In this document: positions 7,599 to 16,809 of the stretch, piece by piece | Position numbering within the stretch: position 1 is the stretch's first letter | How the letters are laid out: the number at the start of each line of letters is the position of its first letter | Assembly: GCA_023416585.1 (NCBI GenBank) | Contig: JAEZHM010000042.1 | Location: 135,494 to 199,493 of the forward strand | Reading direction: 5' to 3' | Source of the DNA: Bacillota bacterium | GTDB lineage: Bacteria > Bacillota > Clostridia > Christensenellales > Aristaeellaceae | Length of the DNA stretch: 64,000 bases | The notes under the pieces: generated by a model | Told to the model about the DNA's origin: nothing | The model's database searches: none | What the model saw: the letters and a program-made list of their open reading frames with translations, nothing else | Position numbers and translations under genes: made by a program

Positions 7599-9926
7599 TC
7601 AAAAGTCTGGAACCCTCTCACCCTCCCCAGCCTTTGCCCTAAGCGCCCTGTACTGGCCCGGGGTGATGTTCTCGTACTTTTTGAAGGCCCTTATGAAGGA
7701 GGAGCTGTTGTAATAACCAACCTTCTCCGCCACCTGCTCCAGGCTCATGTGGCTGCCGGTTAAAAGCAGCTTGGCATGATAGATGCGGGTCAGGTTGATG
7801 GTATCCAACATGGCCTGCCCCGTCTGCCGCTTGTATAATGCGGATGCGTAGCTGGCGGTAAGGTTCAAATGCTCCGCCACACGGCTGATGGACATACTGC
7901 TTTGGGCATAGTGTTCCTGGATGTACTCGTCCGCCGTACGGGCAATATCGGTGCGCCGCACGTTTTCATTGGCTGCGGCGCCAAGCGCACAGGCGCCCTC
8001 CACAATGCGGTCTAGTTCCAGAAAATCATCCTTGGCAGGGGGTGATTCCATATACTGCTGCACGTGTTGGGAAACAGTTTCCACTTCCTCGCGGGTAAAG
8101 CGCAGCGAAAGGTTTTGCATAATCCCCTGCAACAGGACAGCGCACTGCATTTTTACCGTCCAGCCCGGCAGCGATGCAGCGGCCTTTTTCATAAGATGGA
8201 TTTGCCGCTTCGCTTCTTCCAACTCCCCTGAAGCAGTCAATTGTTCCAAACGTCTTGCAATCGCCTCAATCTCCTCCGTAAGCCGCTCCACCGGCAGTTG
8301 GGCAGTCTCCCGCTTCCAATAAAGGAGCAGCTCGTCCGCACCCGGCTGCCTGGATGCAAGCGCGTCGCGTGCCCAGCCGTAGGCTTGGGAGATTTTGTGC
8401 AGGCCCTGCACCCGGAAGCTGACAGCAACGGTGAGGCCAAGGTCAAAATTATCCTTAAGAATATGCCTGCCGCTTAAAAGCGCTTCCTCCAGCTTTTCCT
8501 GCCAGGCATCCGACCCGGCGGGAAGACATAAAAGAGCGTATGTCCAGCCGTGAAGCTCGGTCAGCCTGGCGTTGTAGCCTGCCAGCAGTTCGGAAAACAC
8601 ATTGCGTATAACAAAGCGCATAAGCTGCGCGTCGTCCTCCCCATCCTGAGGTAAAACGGCACTGTCGATAAATCCGTCCGCACAAAAGCCGGCCACCACA
8701 AAGCTGTCGCTATCAAAGGCAATGTCCAGGGCCAGAAGCTGCTCCTCTACTTCCTTGATGGAGCCGTATGTCCCCCACATAAGCGACTCCAGCACAAAGT
8801 GCTCCATGTTCTGGTTGGAGAACTTCAGCCTTTGGTGAATGGACAGGCGGCTGTTTTTCATGCTCTGCATCATTTCCTGAAGATAGGCAAAATCATCGCC
8901 GCTCTCCGGCTGGCCTGAAGAGGAAATGCCCTCCACAAAGCTGCGCAGCGCATGAACGGGCCGGTATTGCCGCTTGGCAAACGCAAAGGAAAGGAAAAAG
9001 CCTACAGCCAGGATCACCATCACCACCAACAGGCTTACCTGGCGGATGGTGGTCAGCTTTGTCCAGTATACGCTTTCGGGTATCGATACCACGTATACGC
9101 AGCCTGTATCTACGCTGCGAATGTAGGATAAACGCAGCTGTCCCTGAGGGCTTTGAACCCCCTGTTCATCGCCGTTTACAGCACGTACGTTCACAGAGGA
9201 GATAAAAGTAACTTCCGGCAGCGTGGAATACAGCACCTGCCCTCCGGAATCCAGAATGGTGAAGCCCATGCCCTGCTTTTCCTTCACCAATTGATTAAAC
9301 TGCCTGAGAACGCTTTCGTCCAATGTGATGACAATGGTCACGGATGGCGCATCGCCCCTCATTATGGTACGCACATACGAAAGCGGGTTGCGCAGCGCCC
9401 CCTTTACACGGCGTACAAACCCGTTTTCTCCCCTGCTCAAATAGGCAAACCAATCCTCATACTTCATAAACTCGCCGGTGAGCCGGCGCTGGAAATAATC
9501 CCGCCCCGTCATAACGGTATTGGCGATCACTTTCTGGCTGCGTGCAAAATATAGATAGCTGCTGCTGACGCTGGAATTGGCGATTTGCAGGCTGGTCATT
9601 TCCTGGATCAGGGTACGAAGCGTCTGAAATGCGGTGATATTGTTCAAGTACTGCAAAGGGTCTGCTATGGTGGAAAAATAAAGCACCTTATCATCCGCCA
9701 CCAATGTATCGCCGATGCGCGTTACGGCATACAGCTGACCGTCCGCCCCGCTCTTCATCTGTTCAAGCATCAGGCGGTTGGAAGTTTCCAGTTCCTTTTC
9801 CACCGTGCCCAGCATATTGGCCATGAAACCCACCAGAGCCGTGGCAGGCAAAACAAACACAAGAAGGAAGGACAGCAAAAATGTCCTATACACTTTTTTA
9901 CGCATCCGTTGGCGAAATTCCTGCAT
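7599..9926 (-). CDS. Membrane-anchored AraC-family regulator with extracellular sensor region
   Basis: 775 residues. A first membrane span at about 14-36 (FLLSFLLVFVLPATALVGF) and a second near 296-318 (LLVVMVILAVGFFLSFAFA) enclose a ~260-residue extracytoplasmic sensor region. The cytoplasmic half ends with an AraC DNA-binding domain (AEHLNLTASYASALYKRQTG, then VAEKVGYYNSSSFIRAFKKY). Sensor and DNA binding are thus in one protein without a histidine kinase. It is divergent from the binding protein/permease/ogl operon at 10206, which it probably controls. GGAGGCGGGA precedes the ATG. Confidence 0.9.
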   Translation of the reverse strand: MQEFRQRMRKKVYRTFLLSFLLVFVLPATALVGFMANMLGTVEKELETSNRLMLEQMKSGADGQLYAVTRIGDTLVADDKVLYFSTIADPLQYLNNITAFQTLRTLIQEMTSLQIANSSVSSSYLYFARSQKVIANTVMTGRDYFQRRLTGEFMKYEDWFAYLSRGENGFVRRVKGALRNPLSYVRTIMRGDAPSVTIVITLDESVLRQFNQLVKEKQGMGFTILDSGGQVLYSTLPEVTFISSVNVRAVNGDEQGVQSPQGQLRLSYIRSVDTGCVYVVSIPESVYWTKLTTIRQVSLLVVMVILAVGFFLSFAFAKRQYRPVHALRSFVEGISSSGQPESGDDFAYLQEMMQSMKNSRLSIHQRLKFSNQNMEHFVLESLMWGTYGSIKEVEEQLLALDIAFDSDSFVVAGFCADGFIDSAVLPQDGEDDAQLMRFVIRNVFSELLAGYNARLTELHGWTYALLCLPAGSDAWQEKLEEALLSGRHILKDNFDLGLTVAVSFRVQGLHKISQAYGWARDALASRQPGADELLLYWKRETAQLPVERLTEEIEAIARRLEQLTASGELEEAKRQIHLMKKAAASLPGWTVKMQCAVLLQGIMQNLSLRFTREEVETVSQHVQQYMESPPAKDDFLELDRIVEGACALGAAANENVRRTDIARTADEYIQEHYAQSSMSISRVAEHLNLTASYASALYKRQTGQAMLDTINLTRIYHAKLLLTGSHMSLEQVAEKVGYYNSSSFIRAFKKYENITPGQYRALRAKAGEGERVPDF

Positions 9927-10105
9927 CCGTCCCGCCTCCAGCTGTCTTTACACCACATCCAATATACCATATTGTATCGGGTATGCAAAGATCACAAACA
10001 GGCCGCAAGCAGCCAAAAGGCGCTTGATTTGCGATTTTGCGCATGAGTTTCGATTTTGAACATCGCGCTTTCTATAAATTGAGCATCCCGTTTATGGTTT
10101 TGAGG

Positions 10106-10134
10106 TTGTGTGTAATCTATCGCCTACGTATACT
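10106..10134 (+). promoter_or_regulatory. Promoter of the oligogalacturonide uptake operon
   Basis: TTGTGT (10106-10111), a 17-base spacer, TATACT (10129-10134). It lies 72 bases before the binding-protein start in the 279-base gap shared with the divergent membrane regulator, whose binding sites are presumably also in this gap. Confidence 0.6.
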
Positions 10135-10205
10135 GGATAATCATGACCCTGTAAAAAGGGAACGTACTCTCTCAAAAAACCACATATCGAGGAGGATGAA
10201 AGACC

Positions 10206-11738
10206 ATGCGTAAAACCTTGTCCCTGCTTCTGGCAATCCTTATGCTGCTGGGAACGATGACCTTCACCGGGGCCTTAGCCGACGAAGCACCCCTGGTCAT
10301 TACCATGCTGGTACCCTTCTATGCGGACCAACCCCCGGCCGGTACCGTAGACGATGAAGGAAACCCAGTCCTGGAAGCTGTGGAAAAGCTGTATAACGTG
10401 GACCTTCAAATCACCTACGCACCTCAAGGCGACTTTGTACAGAAGTTTAACACCGTGATGGCCTCCACAGATCAGCCCATGGTCATGGCGGTCACCAGCG
10501 GCCTGACCACCAACTCCGCTTACCTGGATTACTGCCAGTACGGCGTTTTCTGGGATCTGACGGATCTTCTTCCTCAATATGAAGTGTTCAAAAACGACCT
10601 GCTGACCCCCTACGCATTGACGGTCACCGCCGTGGGCGGCCGCAACTATCTGTTCCCCTTCCTGGTGTCCAGCGCACGCGTAGCCATGCTGTACCGGCAG
10701 GACTGGCTGGATAAGCTTGGCATAAAAGTGCCCACCACCGCCCAGGAGTTTTACGAGATGGCCAAGGCCTTTACCGAGAAAGATCCGGACGGCAACGGCC
10801 AAAAAGACACCTATGGCTTTGCTTACATTGACGACGCCAATAAAGAGCTGACCTATGCCGGCTTTGACACCCTGGCCGTGGCCCTTGGCGCGCCCAACCG
10901 CTGGGGCAAGAATGCCGAGGGCAAGATCATGCCCTACTTCACCTTCAAAGAGTACAAGGATACCCTGAAGCTCTTTAAGGATATGTACGACAACGGCTAC
11001 ATGAACAGCGACTTTGCTTTGGTCAAGGGCAACGACAAGCACCTGCCCCTGGCTGAAGGCAAAGCAGGTTCCATGTTCACTACCGCCACCAATGCGCGCC
11101 ATCCCGGCGGCAAGTATGACAGCCTGTTTGACAACGTTACCCCCACCGCAGTTATTGGCCGCAACTATCTGCTCAATGATCCCAGCGGCAAGCCGGTCAT
11201 CAACTCCACGTTGTCCATTGGCGGCATGGGCGGCCTTTTGATCCCCAAAGCTGCCGTGAAGGATGAAGCAACCATCAAGAAGATTTTGGACTTCCTGGCC
11301 GCGCTGCGTACAATCGGCGAGGGCGACAAGCTCTTAACCATTGGCGTCAAAGACCTGCACTATACCGAGAATGCCGACGGCACCATCACCATCAGCGATA
11401 AGCAGCGCAAGCTGCGCGTGGAAGACGGCTCCAACGAAGTGTTTATCTCCATCGTTCCCCGCCGCGTGGTCAACCACGATTATGGCCAGGGCATGACCGA
11501 ACTGGACAGGATCACGGCAGAGTTCGTGGCCAACGAGCCTTACTCCGTGGCGGATCTTAGCGTTGGCTTACTGACGCCTGACCAATTGAACCTGGACGCC
11601 TCCATCGCCACCATCATCTCCGACGCCCGCGTACAATACATCATGGGCCAGATCGATGAAGCCGGCTTCGACAAGGCTGTGAACGAATGGATGGAGCAGG
11701 GCGGCAATGATCTGATTGAAGCTGTGAACGCGAAATAA
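10206..11738 (+). CDS. Extracellular solute-binding protein (family 1, LplA-like)
   Basis: 510 residues, substrate receptor of a CUT1-type importer. The signal peptide (LSLLLAILMLLGTMTFTGALA) ends in a type I cleavage site ALA-DEA with no lipobox cysteine, so it is not an obvious lipoprotein. ITMLVPFYADQ follows, and the DPDGNGQKDTYGFAY loop is typical of this family. It is the first gene of an operon with LplB- and YtcP-type permeases, an oligogalacturonate lyase and a KdgF-like cupin, so the ligand is probably an oligogalacturonide. AGGAGG sits upstream. No ATPase gene is present; a shared MsmX-type ATPase is the usual solution. Confidence 0.93.
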   Translation: MRKTLSLLLAILMLLGTMTFTGALADEAPLVITMLVPFYADQPPAGTVDDEGNPVLEAVEKLYNVDLQITYAPQGDFVQKFNTVMASTDQPMVMAVTSGLTTNSAYLDYCQYGVFWDLTDLLPQYEVFKNDLLTPYALTVTAVGGRNYLFPFLVSSARVAMLYRQDWLDKLGIKVPTTAQEFYEMAKAFTEKDPDGNGQKDTYGFAYIDDANKELTYAGFDTLAVALGAPNRWGKNAEGKIMPYFTFKEYKDTLKLFKDMYDNGYMNSDFALVKGNDKHLPLAEGKAGSMFTTATNARHPGGKYDSLFDNVTPTAVIGRNYLLNDPSGKPVINSTLSIGGMGGLLIPKAAVKDEATIKKILDFLAALRTIGEGDKLLTIGVKDLHYTENADGTITISDKQRKLRVEDGSNEVFISIVPRRVVNHDYGQGMTELDRITAEFVANEPYSVADLSVGLLTPDQLNLDASIATIISDARVQYIMGQIDEAGFDKAVNEWMEQGGNDLIEAVNAK

Positions 11739-11752
11739 AGCCGCCATATCCG

Positions 11753-11794
11753 GATGGCATGGAGTGGTGACGCTTCATGCCATCCCTTCTTTTT
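11753..11794 (+). terminator. Hairpin between binding protein and permeases
   Basis: GATGGCATG (11753-11761) pairs with CATGCCATC (11776-11784), and further pairing inside is possible. CCTTCTTTTT follows. Placed between the binding-protein gene and the permeases, it would let most transcripts end early, giving more receptor than channel. Confidence 0.7.
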
Positions 11795-11844
11795 GTGGCT
11801 GCCCTCATATGCTAGCGTTCCATATGCTTTGAAAGGAGTAACCT

Positions 11845-12840
11845 ATGTTGCAGACCGCACCAAAAAGGCTCCTGACGCATGGCCCGGCCATGGGCGCGGG
11901 ACACAAGCTATTGCGGCGGGTAATACGCCACAAATGGCTGTACATCATGCTGCTGCCTACCATTGTTTACTATGTTGTCTTCAAATTCCTTCCCCTGCTT
12001 GGGCTGCGCATCGTTTTCTTTAGGTACATGCCGGCCCTGGAAAACCTTGGGCAGCCGAGCCCTGTCATGGACCCCTGGTACAAGAATTTTGCCGTTCTTT
12101 TCGCGCATAAAGATTTCTGGATGCTTCTGCGCAACACCATGATTCTTGCCGTATGGAATATTGTGCTGTATTTCCCGATCCCGCTGATCCTGTCGCTCCT
12201 GCTGAATGAAATCCGCCAGTTTGCCTATAAGCGCACGCTGCAATCCTTGGTATACCTTCCCCATTTCTTAAGCTGGGCGGTCATCGCGAGCCTGATGCTT
12301 TTGCTGCTTGGTCCCGCGCCAAGGGGGCTTGTCAACACGCTCCTCCAGCAGCAAGGTCATGCGCAGATCCCCTTCCTCTCAGGTCCCGAATGGTTCCGCC
12401 CCATGTATATCATTGAACTTATCTGGAAGGAAGCCGGCTGGGGCACCATCATCTACCTGGCTGCCCTCTCCGGAGTGGATGAACAGTTGTACGAAGCAGC
12501 CGTGATCGACGGCGCGGGCCGGTTCCGCCAATTGCTTAGCATCACGCTGCCTTCTATCAAATCCACCATCGTCATTCTGCTGATACTGCGCATGGGCTCC
12601 TTCCTGGATTCGGGCTTTGACCAAATCTACCTGATGATCAACAGCCTTAACCGGGAAGTGGGCACAGTGTTTGATACATATATCTATGAAGTCGGTATCT
12701 TGGGCAGCAAGGTGCCTGCAGGTCTGAGCCAATTCAGCTACAGCACCACCGTCGGCCTGTTCCGCTCCATTGTCAGCCTGATTCTGGTTCTGGGTACCAA
12801 CAGGCTGGCCAAAACCATGGAAGAGGAGGGCTTATATTAA
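11845..12840 (+). CDS. ABC transporter permease, LplB type
   Basis: 331 residues, with six membrane spans starting at YIMLLPTIVYYVVFKFLPLL. The EAA loop is YEAAVIDGAGRFRQLLSITL. A charged N-terminal arm of ~30 residues precedes the first span, as usual in LplB proteins. AAAGGAG precedes the ATG. Its stop overlaps the next start (TAATG), coupling the two permease subunits. Part of the presumed oligogalacturonide importer. Confidence 0.92.
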   Translation: MLQTAPKRLLTHGPAMGAGHKLLRRVIRHKWLYIMLLPTIVYYVVFKFLPLLGLRIVFFRYMPALENLGQPSPVMDPWYKNFAVLFAHKDFWMLLRNTMILAVWNIVLYFPIPLILSLLLNEIRQFAYKRTLQSLVYLPHFLSWAVIASLMLLLLGPAPRGLVNTLLQQQGHAQIPFLSGPEWFRPMYIIELIWKEAGWGTIIYLAALSGVDEQLYEAAVIDGAGRFRQLLSITLPSIKSTIVILLILRMGSFLDSGFDQIYLMINSLNREVGTVFDTYIYEVGILGSKVPAGLSQFSYSTTVGLFRSIVSLILVLGTNRLAKTMEEEGLY

Positions 12841-13721
12841 TGAGCAACATGACCGCGCGCAATCAATCAGCATCAGGAAAAATCTTTGATTTGCTCAATT
12901 ACATTTTACTGGGTCTTTTTGCCATCATCATGGTAGCACCGCTGTTGTACTGCGCCATTGGTTCCTTTTCCGCGACAGGCATGGCCTACGGGCGCTTCAC
13001 GGCATTTTCCGTGGATGCCTACCGCATGATCTTCCGGTCGGGAAAGACCTTGTCCTCCCTTGGGAATAGCTTTGTCATCACCATTGTGGGCACGCTCATC
13101 AACATTATGATGACTTCCACCGCTGCCTACGCGCTCAGCAAAAAGGAACTGCCCGGGCGCAAGTGGCTCCTTCGGGTTGTGGTGTTCTTTATGCTTTTTT
13201 CGGCAGGGATGATCCCTGAATTTATTGTGGTAGCCAACCAGCTCCATTTAAAGAATACCTTCTGGGCCATTTGGCTGCCGGTAGCCATTGCCGGCTACAA
13301 CCTGATGGTCATGAAGAACTTCTTTCAGAACATTCCGGAAAGCATTGAGGAAAGCGCCCGCATCGATGGTTGCAATGAGCTGCAGTCCTTTGTGCGCATA
13401 GTCATCCCCATGAGCAAGGCCTCCCTGGCTACCTTCTCGCTGTTTTACGCGGTAGGCCACTGGAACAACTATATTCGCCCCATGATCTATCTTGACAAAA
13501 GCAACATGTGGCCCATCCCCGTATGGCTAAGACAGATTGTGATCCTGTCCCTGGGCGGTATGGGCAATGACAACTTGTCTGAGCAAGATGTGGTGTGGGC
13601 CGCCACCGACGCGGTGAAGTACGCCACCATCGTGGTCAGCACAGTACCCATCATCTGCGTCTATCCCTTTTTGCAAAAGCACTTCGCCAAGGGCGTGCTG
13701 CTGGGCTCTGTGAAGGGATAA
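12840..13721 (+). CDS. ABC transporter permease, YtcP/LplC type
   Basis: 293 residues, partner of the preceding LplB-type subunit. Six spans start at ILLGLFAIIMVAPLLYCAIG, the EAA loop reads IEESARIDGCNELQSFVRIV, and the C-terminus KGVLLGSVKG is characteristic of the family. It begins on the last base of the upstream stop. The lyase gene follows after 28 bases. Confidence 0.92.
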   Translation: MSNMTARNQSASGKIFDLLNYILLGLFAIIMVAPLLYCAIGSFSATGMAYGRFTAFSVDAYRMIFRSGKTLSSLGNSFVITIVGTLINIMMTSTAAYALSKKELPGRKWLLRVVVFFMLFSAGMIPEFIVVANQLHLKNTFWAIWLPVAIAGYNLMVMKNFFQNIPESIEESARIDGCNELQSFVRIVIPMSKASLATFSLFYAVGHWNNYIRPMIYLDKSNMWPIPVWLRQIVILSLGGMGNDNLSEQDVVWAATDAVKYATIVVSTVPIICVYPFLQKHFAKGVLLGSVKG

Positions 13722-13749
13722 TCATTGCCATGGAAAAGGAGAAACGAAC

Positions 13750-14910
13750 ATGCTCCCTCAAACATATCCATCTGAAATGCAGGTGTTTTCTGACCCCTTG
13801 ACTGGGCGGAAGATTGTCAAGCTCACGAACAGCCCGGACTGCGACAACGTCCACCTGTACTTTACGGAGAACGCCTTCACACGGGGCGGCAAGGAAATTT
13901 TCTTCACATCCGACCGGGATACACCGGGCATCGACAATGTTTTCACCGTGAACCGGGTAACTGGCATCATTACCCGTATCACAGCCTATACGGATGTAGG
14001 GATTTCCCAGCTGACCAAAGACCCCAGCAGCACCGTGATTCTGTACAATCATGGCCGGGACGTTGTTCTCCACTCCCTTGTGACCGGGGAAAAGCAGGTA
14101 TTGTATACCTTCCCTGAAGATTTCAGACCAGGACGCCTTTCCCTCAATTGCGACCACACGATGGTGGGCGCCCTCATGAACGAGGATGTGCAGGTGGAGC
14201 ACGGCATCAACTATGCCGGGTTTGAAGAGAAAATGTACAAAGTCAAGCGCTCCCGCATCATTTTTATTCCGCTTAAGGACGGCAAGGCTGGCACGCCTTA
14301 TACCGGTGTCCGCGATACCTGCGAATTGGGGCACCTGCAATTTTCACCCACGGACCCAAACCTTTGCATGTACTGCCATGAAGGCCCCTGGCACCTAATC
14401 ATGCAGCGGATATTTATTGTGGATACCGATACTCTGGAGGTATTCCCCTGCTTTCGGCAGAATAAGGAAGACAGCGTGGGCCATGAATTCTGGACGCGGG
14501 ATGGCAAGGTCTTTTTTGACAACCGTGGTCCAGGCCATGACGGCACCGTCACCAGCCACCGGACCCAGGCGGTAGCCAAAGAGCCTGCTATAAGCGGATT
14601 CATCCCCTATGTGGGCCTGGCGGACAGGGCGGGCGCACTGCTTGAAAAAACGCTGCTGCCTCACTATTGCAACCATTACCATTGCGGTAGCGACCCTAAC
14701 ATCCTGGTGGGCGATGAGGTGGACGATCTGGTGCGCATTGAGCTATCGTTGGACGGCCCGCGTATTACAAAGCTGTGCCGCCACGGAACCAGCTGGTACG
14801 GACAAAAAAGCCATTGCCATCCCACCGTCAGCTGGGAGGATGACGCGGTTCTGTACGCCAGCGACTCAGGCGGGAAAGTTCAGCTATATCTCATGGATTG
14901 GACCAAATGA
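13750..14910 (+). CDS. ogl: Oligogalacturonate lyase (PL22-like)
   Basis: 386 residues, matching the ~388 of known Ogl enzymes. It cleaves short unsaturated galacturonides in the cytoplasm, releasing 5-keto-4-deoxyuronate. The opening (TGRKIVKLTNSPDCDNVHLY) and the repeated blade motifs fit the seven-bladed propeller of PL22. The His-rich segment HYCNHYHCGSDPN (near 305) and KSHCHP (near 355) fit the metal-binding His cluster. There is no signal peptide, as expected for an enzyme acting on imported sugars. AAAAGGAGAAA precedes the ATG. It sits between its importer genes and the cupin that handles its product. Confidence 0.9.
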   Translation: MLPQTYPSEMQVFSDPLTGRKIVKLTNSPDCDNVHLYFTENAFTRGGKEIFFTSDRDTPGIDNVFTVNRVTGIITRITAYTDVGISQLTKDPSSTVILYNHGRDVVLHSLVTGEKQVLYTFPEDFRPGRLSLNCDHTMVGALMNEDVQVEHGINYAGFEEKMYKVKRSRIIFIPLKDGKAGTPYTGVRDTCELGHLQFSPTDPNLCMYCHEGPWHLIMQRIFIVDTDTLEVFPCFRQNKEDSVGHEFWTRDGKVFFDNRGPGHDGTVTSHRTQAVAKEPAISGFIPYVGLADRAGALLEKTLLPHYCNHYHCGSDPNILVGDEVDDLVRIELSLDGPRITKLCRHGTSWYGQKSHCHPTVSWEDDAVLYASDSGGKVQLYLMDWTK

Positions 14911-14930
14911 GCCCAAAAGGAGTGGATGAT

Positions 14931-15260
14931 TTGAAAGCAATCGTCGTACATAACGAGCAAACCGCATTAAAGGACCTGGGCGGAGGCGTCAGCCGCAAGG
15001 TATTGGCTTATACACCCGAAATGATGATGGTGGAAGTCCGCTTTGAAAAAGGCGGCGTAGGCGCTATGCACACCCACCCGCACGTGCAAAGCACCTATGT
15101 GAAAAACGGAAGCTTCCGTTTCACCATTGACGGAGAGGATGTTGTTGTCAGCGAGGGCGACACCATCGCTTTTCCCTCTGGTATCCCCCATGGCACTGTC
15201 TGCCTCGAATCCGGCATCCTGGTGGATGTGTTCACCCCCATGCGTGCCGACTTTGTGTGA
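14931..15260 (+). CDS. kdgF: KdgF-like cupin, unsaturated uronate converting protein
   Basis: 109 residues, a single cupin domain. Metal ligands are visible in AMHTHPHVQSTYV (His, His, Gln) and in GIPHGT (His). KdgF catalyses opening of 4,5-unsaturated uronates to 5-keto-4-deoxyuronate. The length, motif and position right after ogl support this over a generic cupin. The start is inferred as TTG at 14931, nine bases after AAAAGGAG; longer TTG/GTG starts would overlap the lyase end or the ribosome site. Confidence 0.82.
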   Translation: MKAIVVHNEQTALKDLGGGVSRKVLAYTPEMMMVEVRFEKGGVGAMHTHPHVQSTYVKNGSFRFTIDGEDVVVSEGDTIAFPSGIPHGTVCLESGILVDVFTPMRADFV

Positions 15261-15261
15261 G

Positions 15262-15317
15262 TCAGGGGCTCTGCCCCTGACAACCCCGCCAAAGGGATGT
15301 CATCCCTTTGGAATCCC
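15262..15317 (-). repeat. Two-hairpin dispersed repeat, copy 2
   Basis: CAGGGGCTCTGCCCCTGAC, a short joint, then CCAAAGGGATGTCATCCCTTTGG and AATCCC. This is the inverse-orientation counterpart of 371-424, starting right at the kdgF stop codon. The module (a GGGGCTCTGCCCC hairpin plus an AAAGGGxxxCCCTTT hairpin) is common between genes in Clostridia, by recollection. Confidence 0.65.
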
Positions 15318-15338
15318 ATTTATAGGGGAAAACCAAAA

Positions 15339-15374
15339 CCGGGTGACTCATGAAAATGAGCCGCCCGGCTTTTT
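15339..15374 (+). terminator. Terminator of the ogl-kdgF operon
   Basis: CCGGG (15339-15343) pairs with CCCGG (15364-15368), and inside it CTCAT pairs with ATGAG around a GAAA loop. CTTTTT follows. The minus-strand side also ends in T-rich sequence, so it may serve the converging uracil permease too. Confidence 0.8.
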
Positions 15375-15388
15375 ATACTAACCAAAGA

Positions 15389-16750
15389 TTACGCGTTCTT
15401 TTTCTTGTCCCCAATGCTCAGCAGCAGGTTCAGCAGGATGCCAAAGATGGCCGCGCCGGCGATGCAGGGCACCTGGATGCCGAAGAAGGGGATGCTTCCG
15501 CCGAACTTGTACTGGCCGCCAACGCCGATCACCATGATGGTGGCGATCACGGCGATGTTCTTGGCGCTGAACATATCGGTCTTCTTGTCCATCATGATGG
15601 CGATGCCCTGGGCAGCGATAGCGCCGAAGAGGTATACTTCCAGGCCGCCGATGACAGCCTTGGGAATGGCATAGATGGCGTTGATCAGTGGTGTGAAGCA
15701 GGAAACGATCATGGCGACCACAGCGGCAGTCAGGAGCACAGCGGTAGAAAACACCTTGGTGATGGCCATGGCGCTGATGTTTTCGCCATAGTTGGTTCCA
15801 GCGGGGCCGCCTACCAATGCGGATACCATATCGCCGATGCCGTCACCGATCAAGTTCAGGCCTAGCTTGTCGGCGATGTTGTAATGCTTGCCGCCCTTTT
15901 TGCGGGACAGGTCATTGACGTAGATGTCCAGCTGGTACACATGGGCGGTGGATTCGGGGATGGTCGCAATGGCAATGGGCATGATGGCCGCTACTGCCGC
16001 CCAGGAAGGAATAGGCAGCGTGAATTCTGGCAGGGCAAACAGGCTGTTGGAAGAACCGGCAAGCACCTGGAAGAAGTTGATTCCGGAAAGTTGACCCGAA
16101 ACAAATGCAACGAGGCAGCCCACCAGCGGTCCAAGGAGCAGCGGAAGCTGGCTCCAGAAGCCCTTGAGGTAGACGGAGAAGAGAATCGTGGAAATAAGGG
16201 TCGCCAGGGAGATAGTCCAGGCCAGATTGGAAGCCGTAGCGGCAACGCCTTCGGCTACGCCGGCAGGAGCGCTGGCGGCATCCCCCAGCGCCGTAGCGGC
16301 AAGGGTAAGACCAATGGCCATGGCAATGGGGCCAGTCACAGAAGCGGGCAGGATTTTGTCGATGACATCCTTACCCACGGCTTTTACAAGGAAACCGGCC
16401 GCAATGGATACAAGACCGGACATGATGATACCAAACTGGGCAACAGCGATCTGGTCGTTGAGGGGCTTGCCGGCCGCCGCCTGGGCAGCCATCAGGCCCA
16501 TGATTGCAGACAGATAGGAAAAGCTGGATCCATAGTAAAGAGGAAGCTGCCGCCCGGTGATGAGAATGAAGCAGATGGTAGCCAAGCCGCTGGCAAAGAT
16601 GGTGGTGGATACATGGAAGCCGGTAATGAGTGCTACAGCAATAGTGGCAGGGAACATGACGACGACCTGCTGGAGAGCATACAGAAACAGCTTCCAAACT
16701 GGCGGCCTCTCGTCCGGCAGGTATCCAATGTGGGGAGCGTTGGACGTCAT
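15389..16750 (-). CDS. uraA: Uracil/xanthine permease family (NCS2), probable uracil permease
   Basis: 453 residues with about 12-14 hydrophobic segments, proton-coupled nucleobase importer of the inner membrane. The opening PPVWKLFLYALQQVVVMFPA and the PAGTNYGENISAMAITKVFS segment are typical of UraA/PyrP. It follows pyrR by 59 bases on the same strand, and pyrR has an attenuator, so uracil rather than xanthine is the likely substrate. AAAGGAGGAA precedes the ATG. A small palindrome (CGCCTTATAAGGCG) lies in the gap. Confidence 0.9.
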   Translation of the reverse strand: MTSNAPHIGYLPDERPPVWKLFLYALQQVVVMFPATIAVALITGFHVSTTIFASGLATICFILITGRQLPLYYGSSFSYLSAIMGLMAAQAAAGKPLNDQIAVAQFGIIMSGLVSIAAGFLVKAVGKDVIDKILPASVTGPIAMAIGLTLAATALGDAASAPAGVAEGVAATASNLAWTISLATLISTILFSVYLKGFWSQLPLLLGPLVGCLVAFVSGQLSGINFFQVLAGSSNSLFALPEFTLPIPSWAAVAAIMPIAIATIPESTAHVYQLDIYVNDLSRKKGGKHYNIADKLGLNLIGDGIGDMVSALVGGPAGTNYGENISAMAITKVFSTAVLLTAAVVAMIVSCFTPLINAIYAIPKAVIGGLEVYLFGAIAAQGIAIMMDKKTDMFSAKNIAVIATIMVIGVGGQYKFGGSIPFFGIQVPCIAGAAIFGILLNLLLSIGDKKKNA

Positions 16751-16809
16751 GAAGATTCCTCCTTTATTATGAAACGCCTTATAAGGCGATCCAGTCGATA
16801 GAAAAGTGC

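Noticed and set aside
13651..14340. Minus-strand ORF of 229 codons across the ogl start
   Set aside because: Opposite strand of a recognised lyase and permease end, with no independent support.
15884..16801. Plus-strand ORF of 305 codons inside the uracil permease gene
   Set aside because: Mirror of a membrane protein gene; Gly/Arg-rich translation with no motif.
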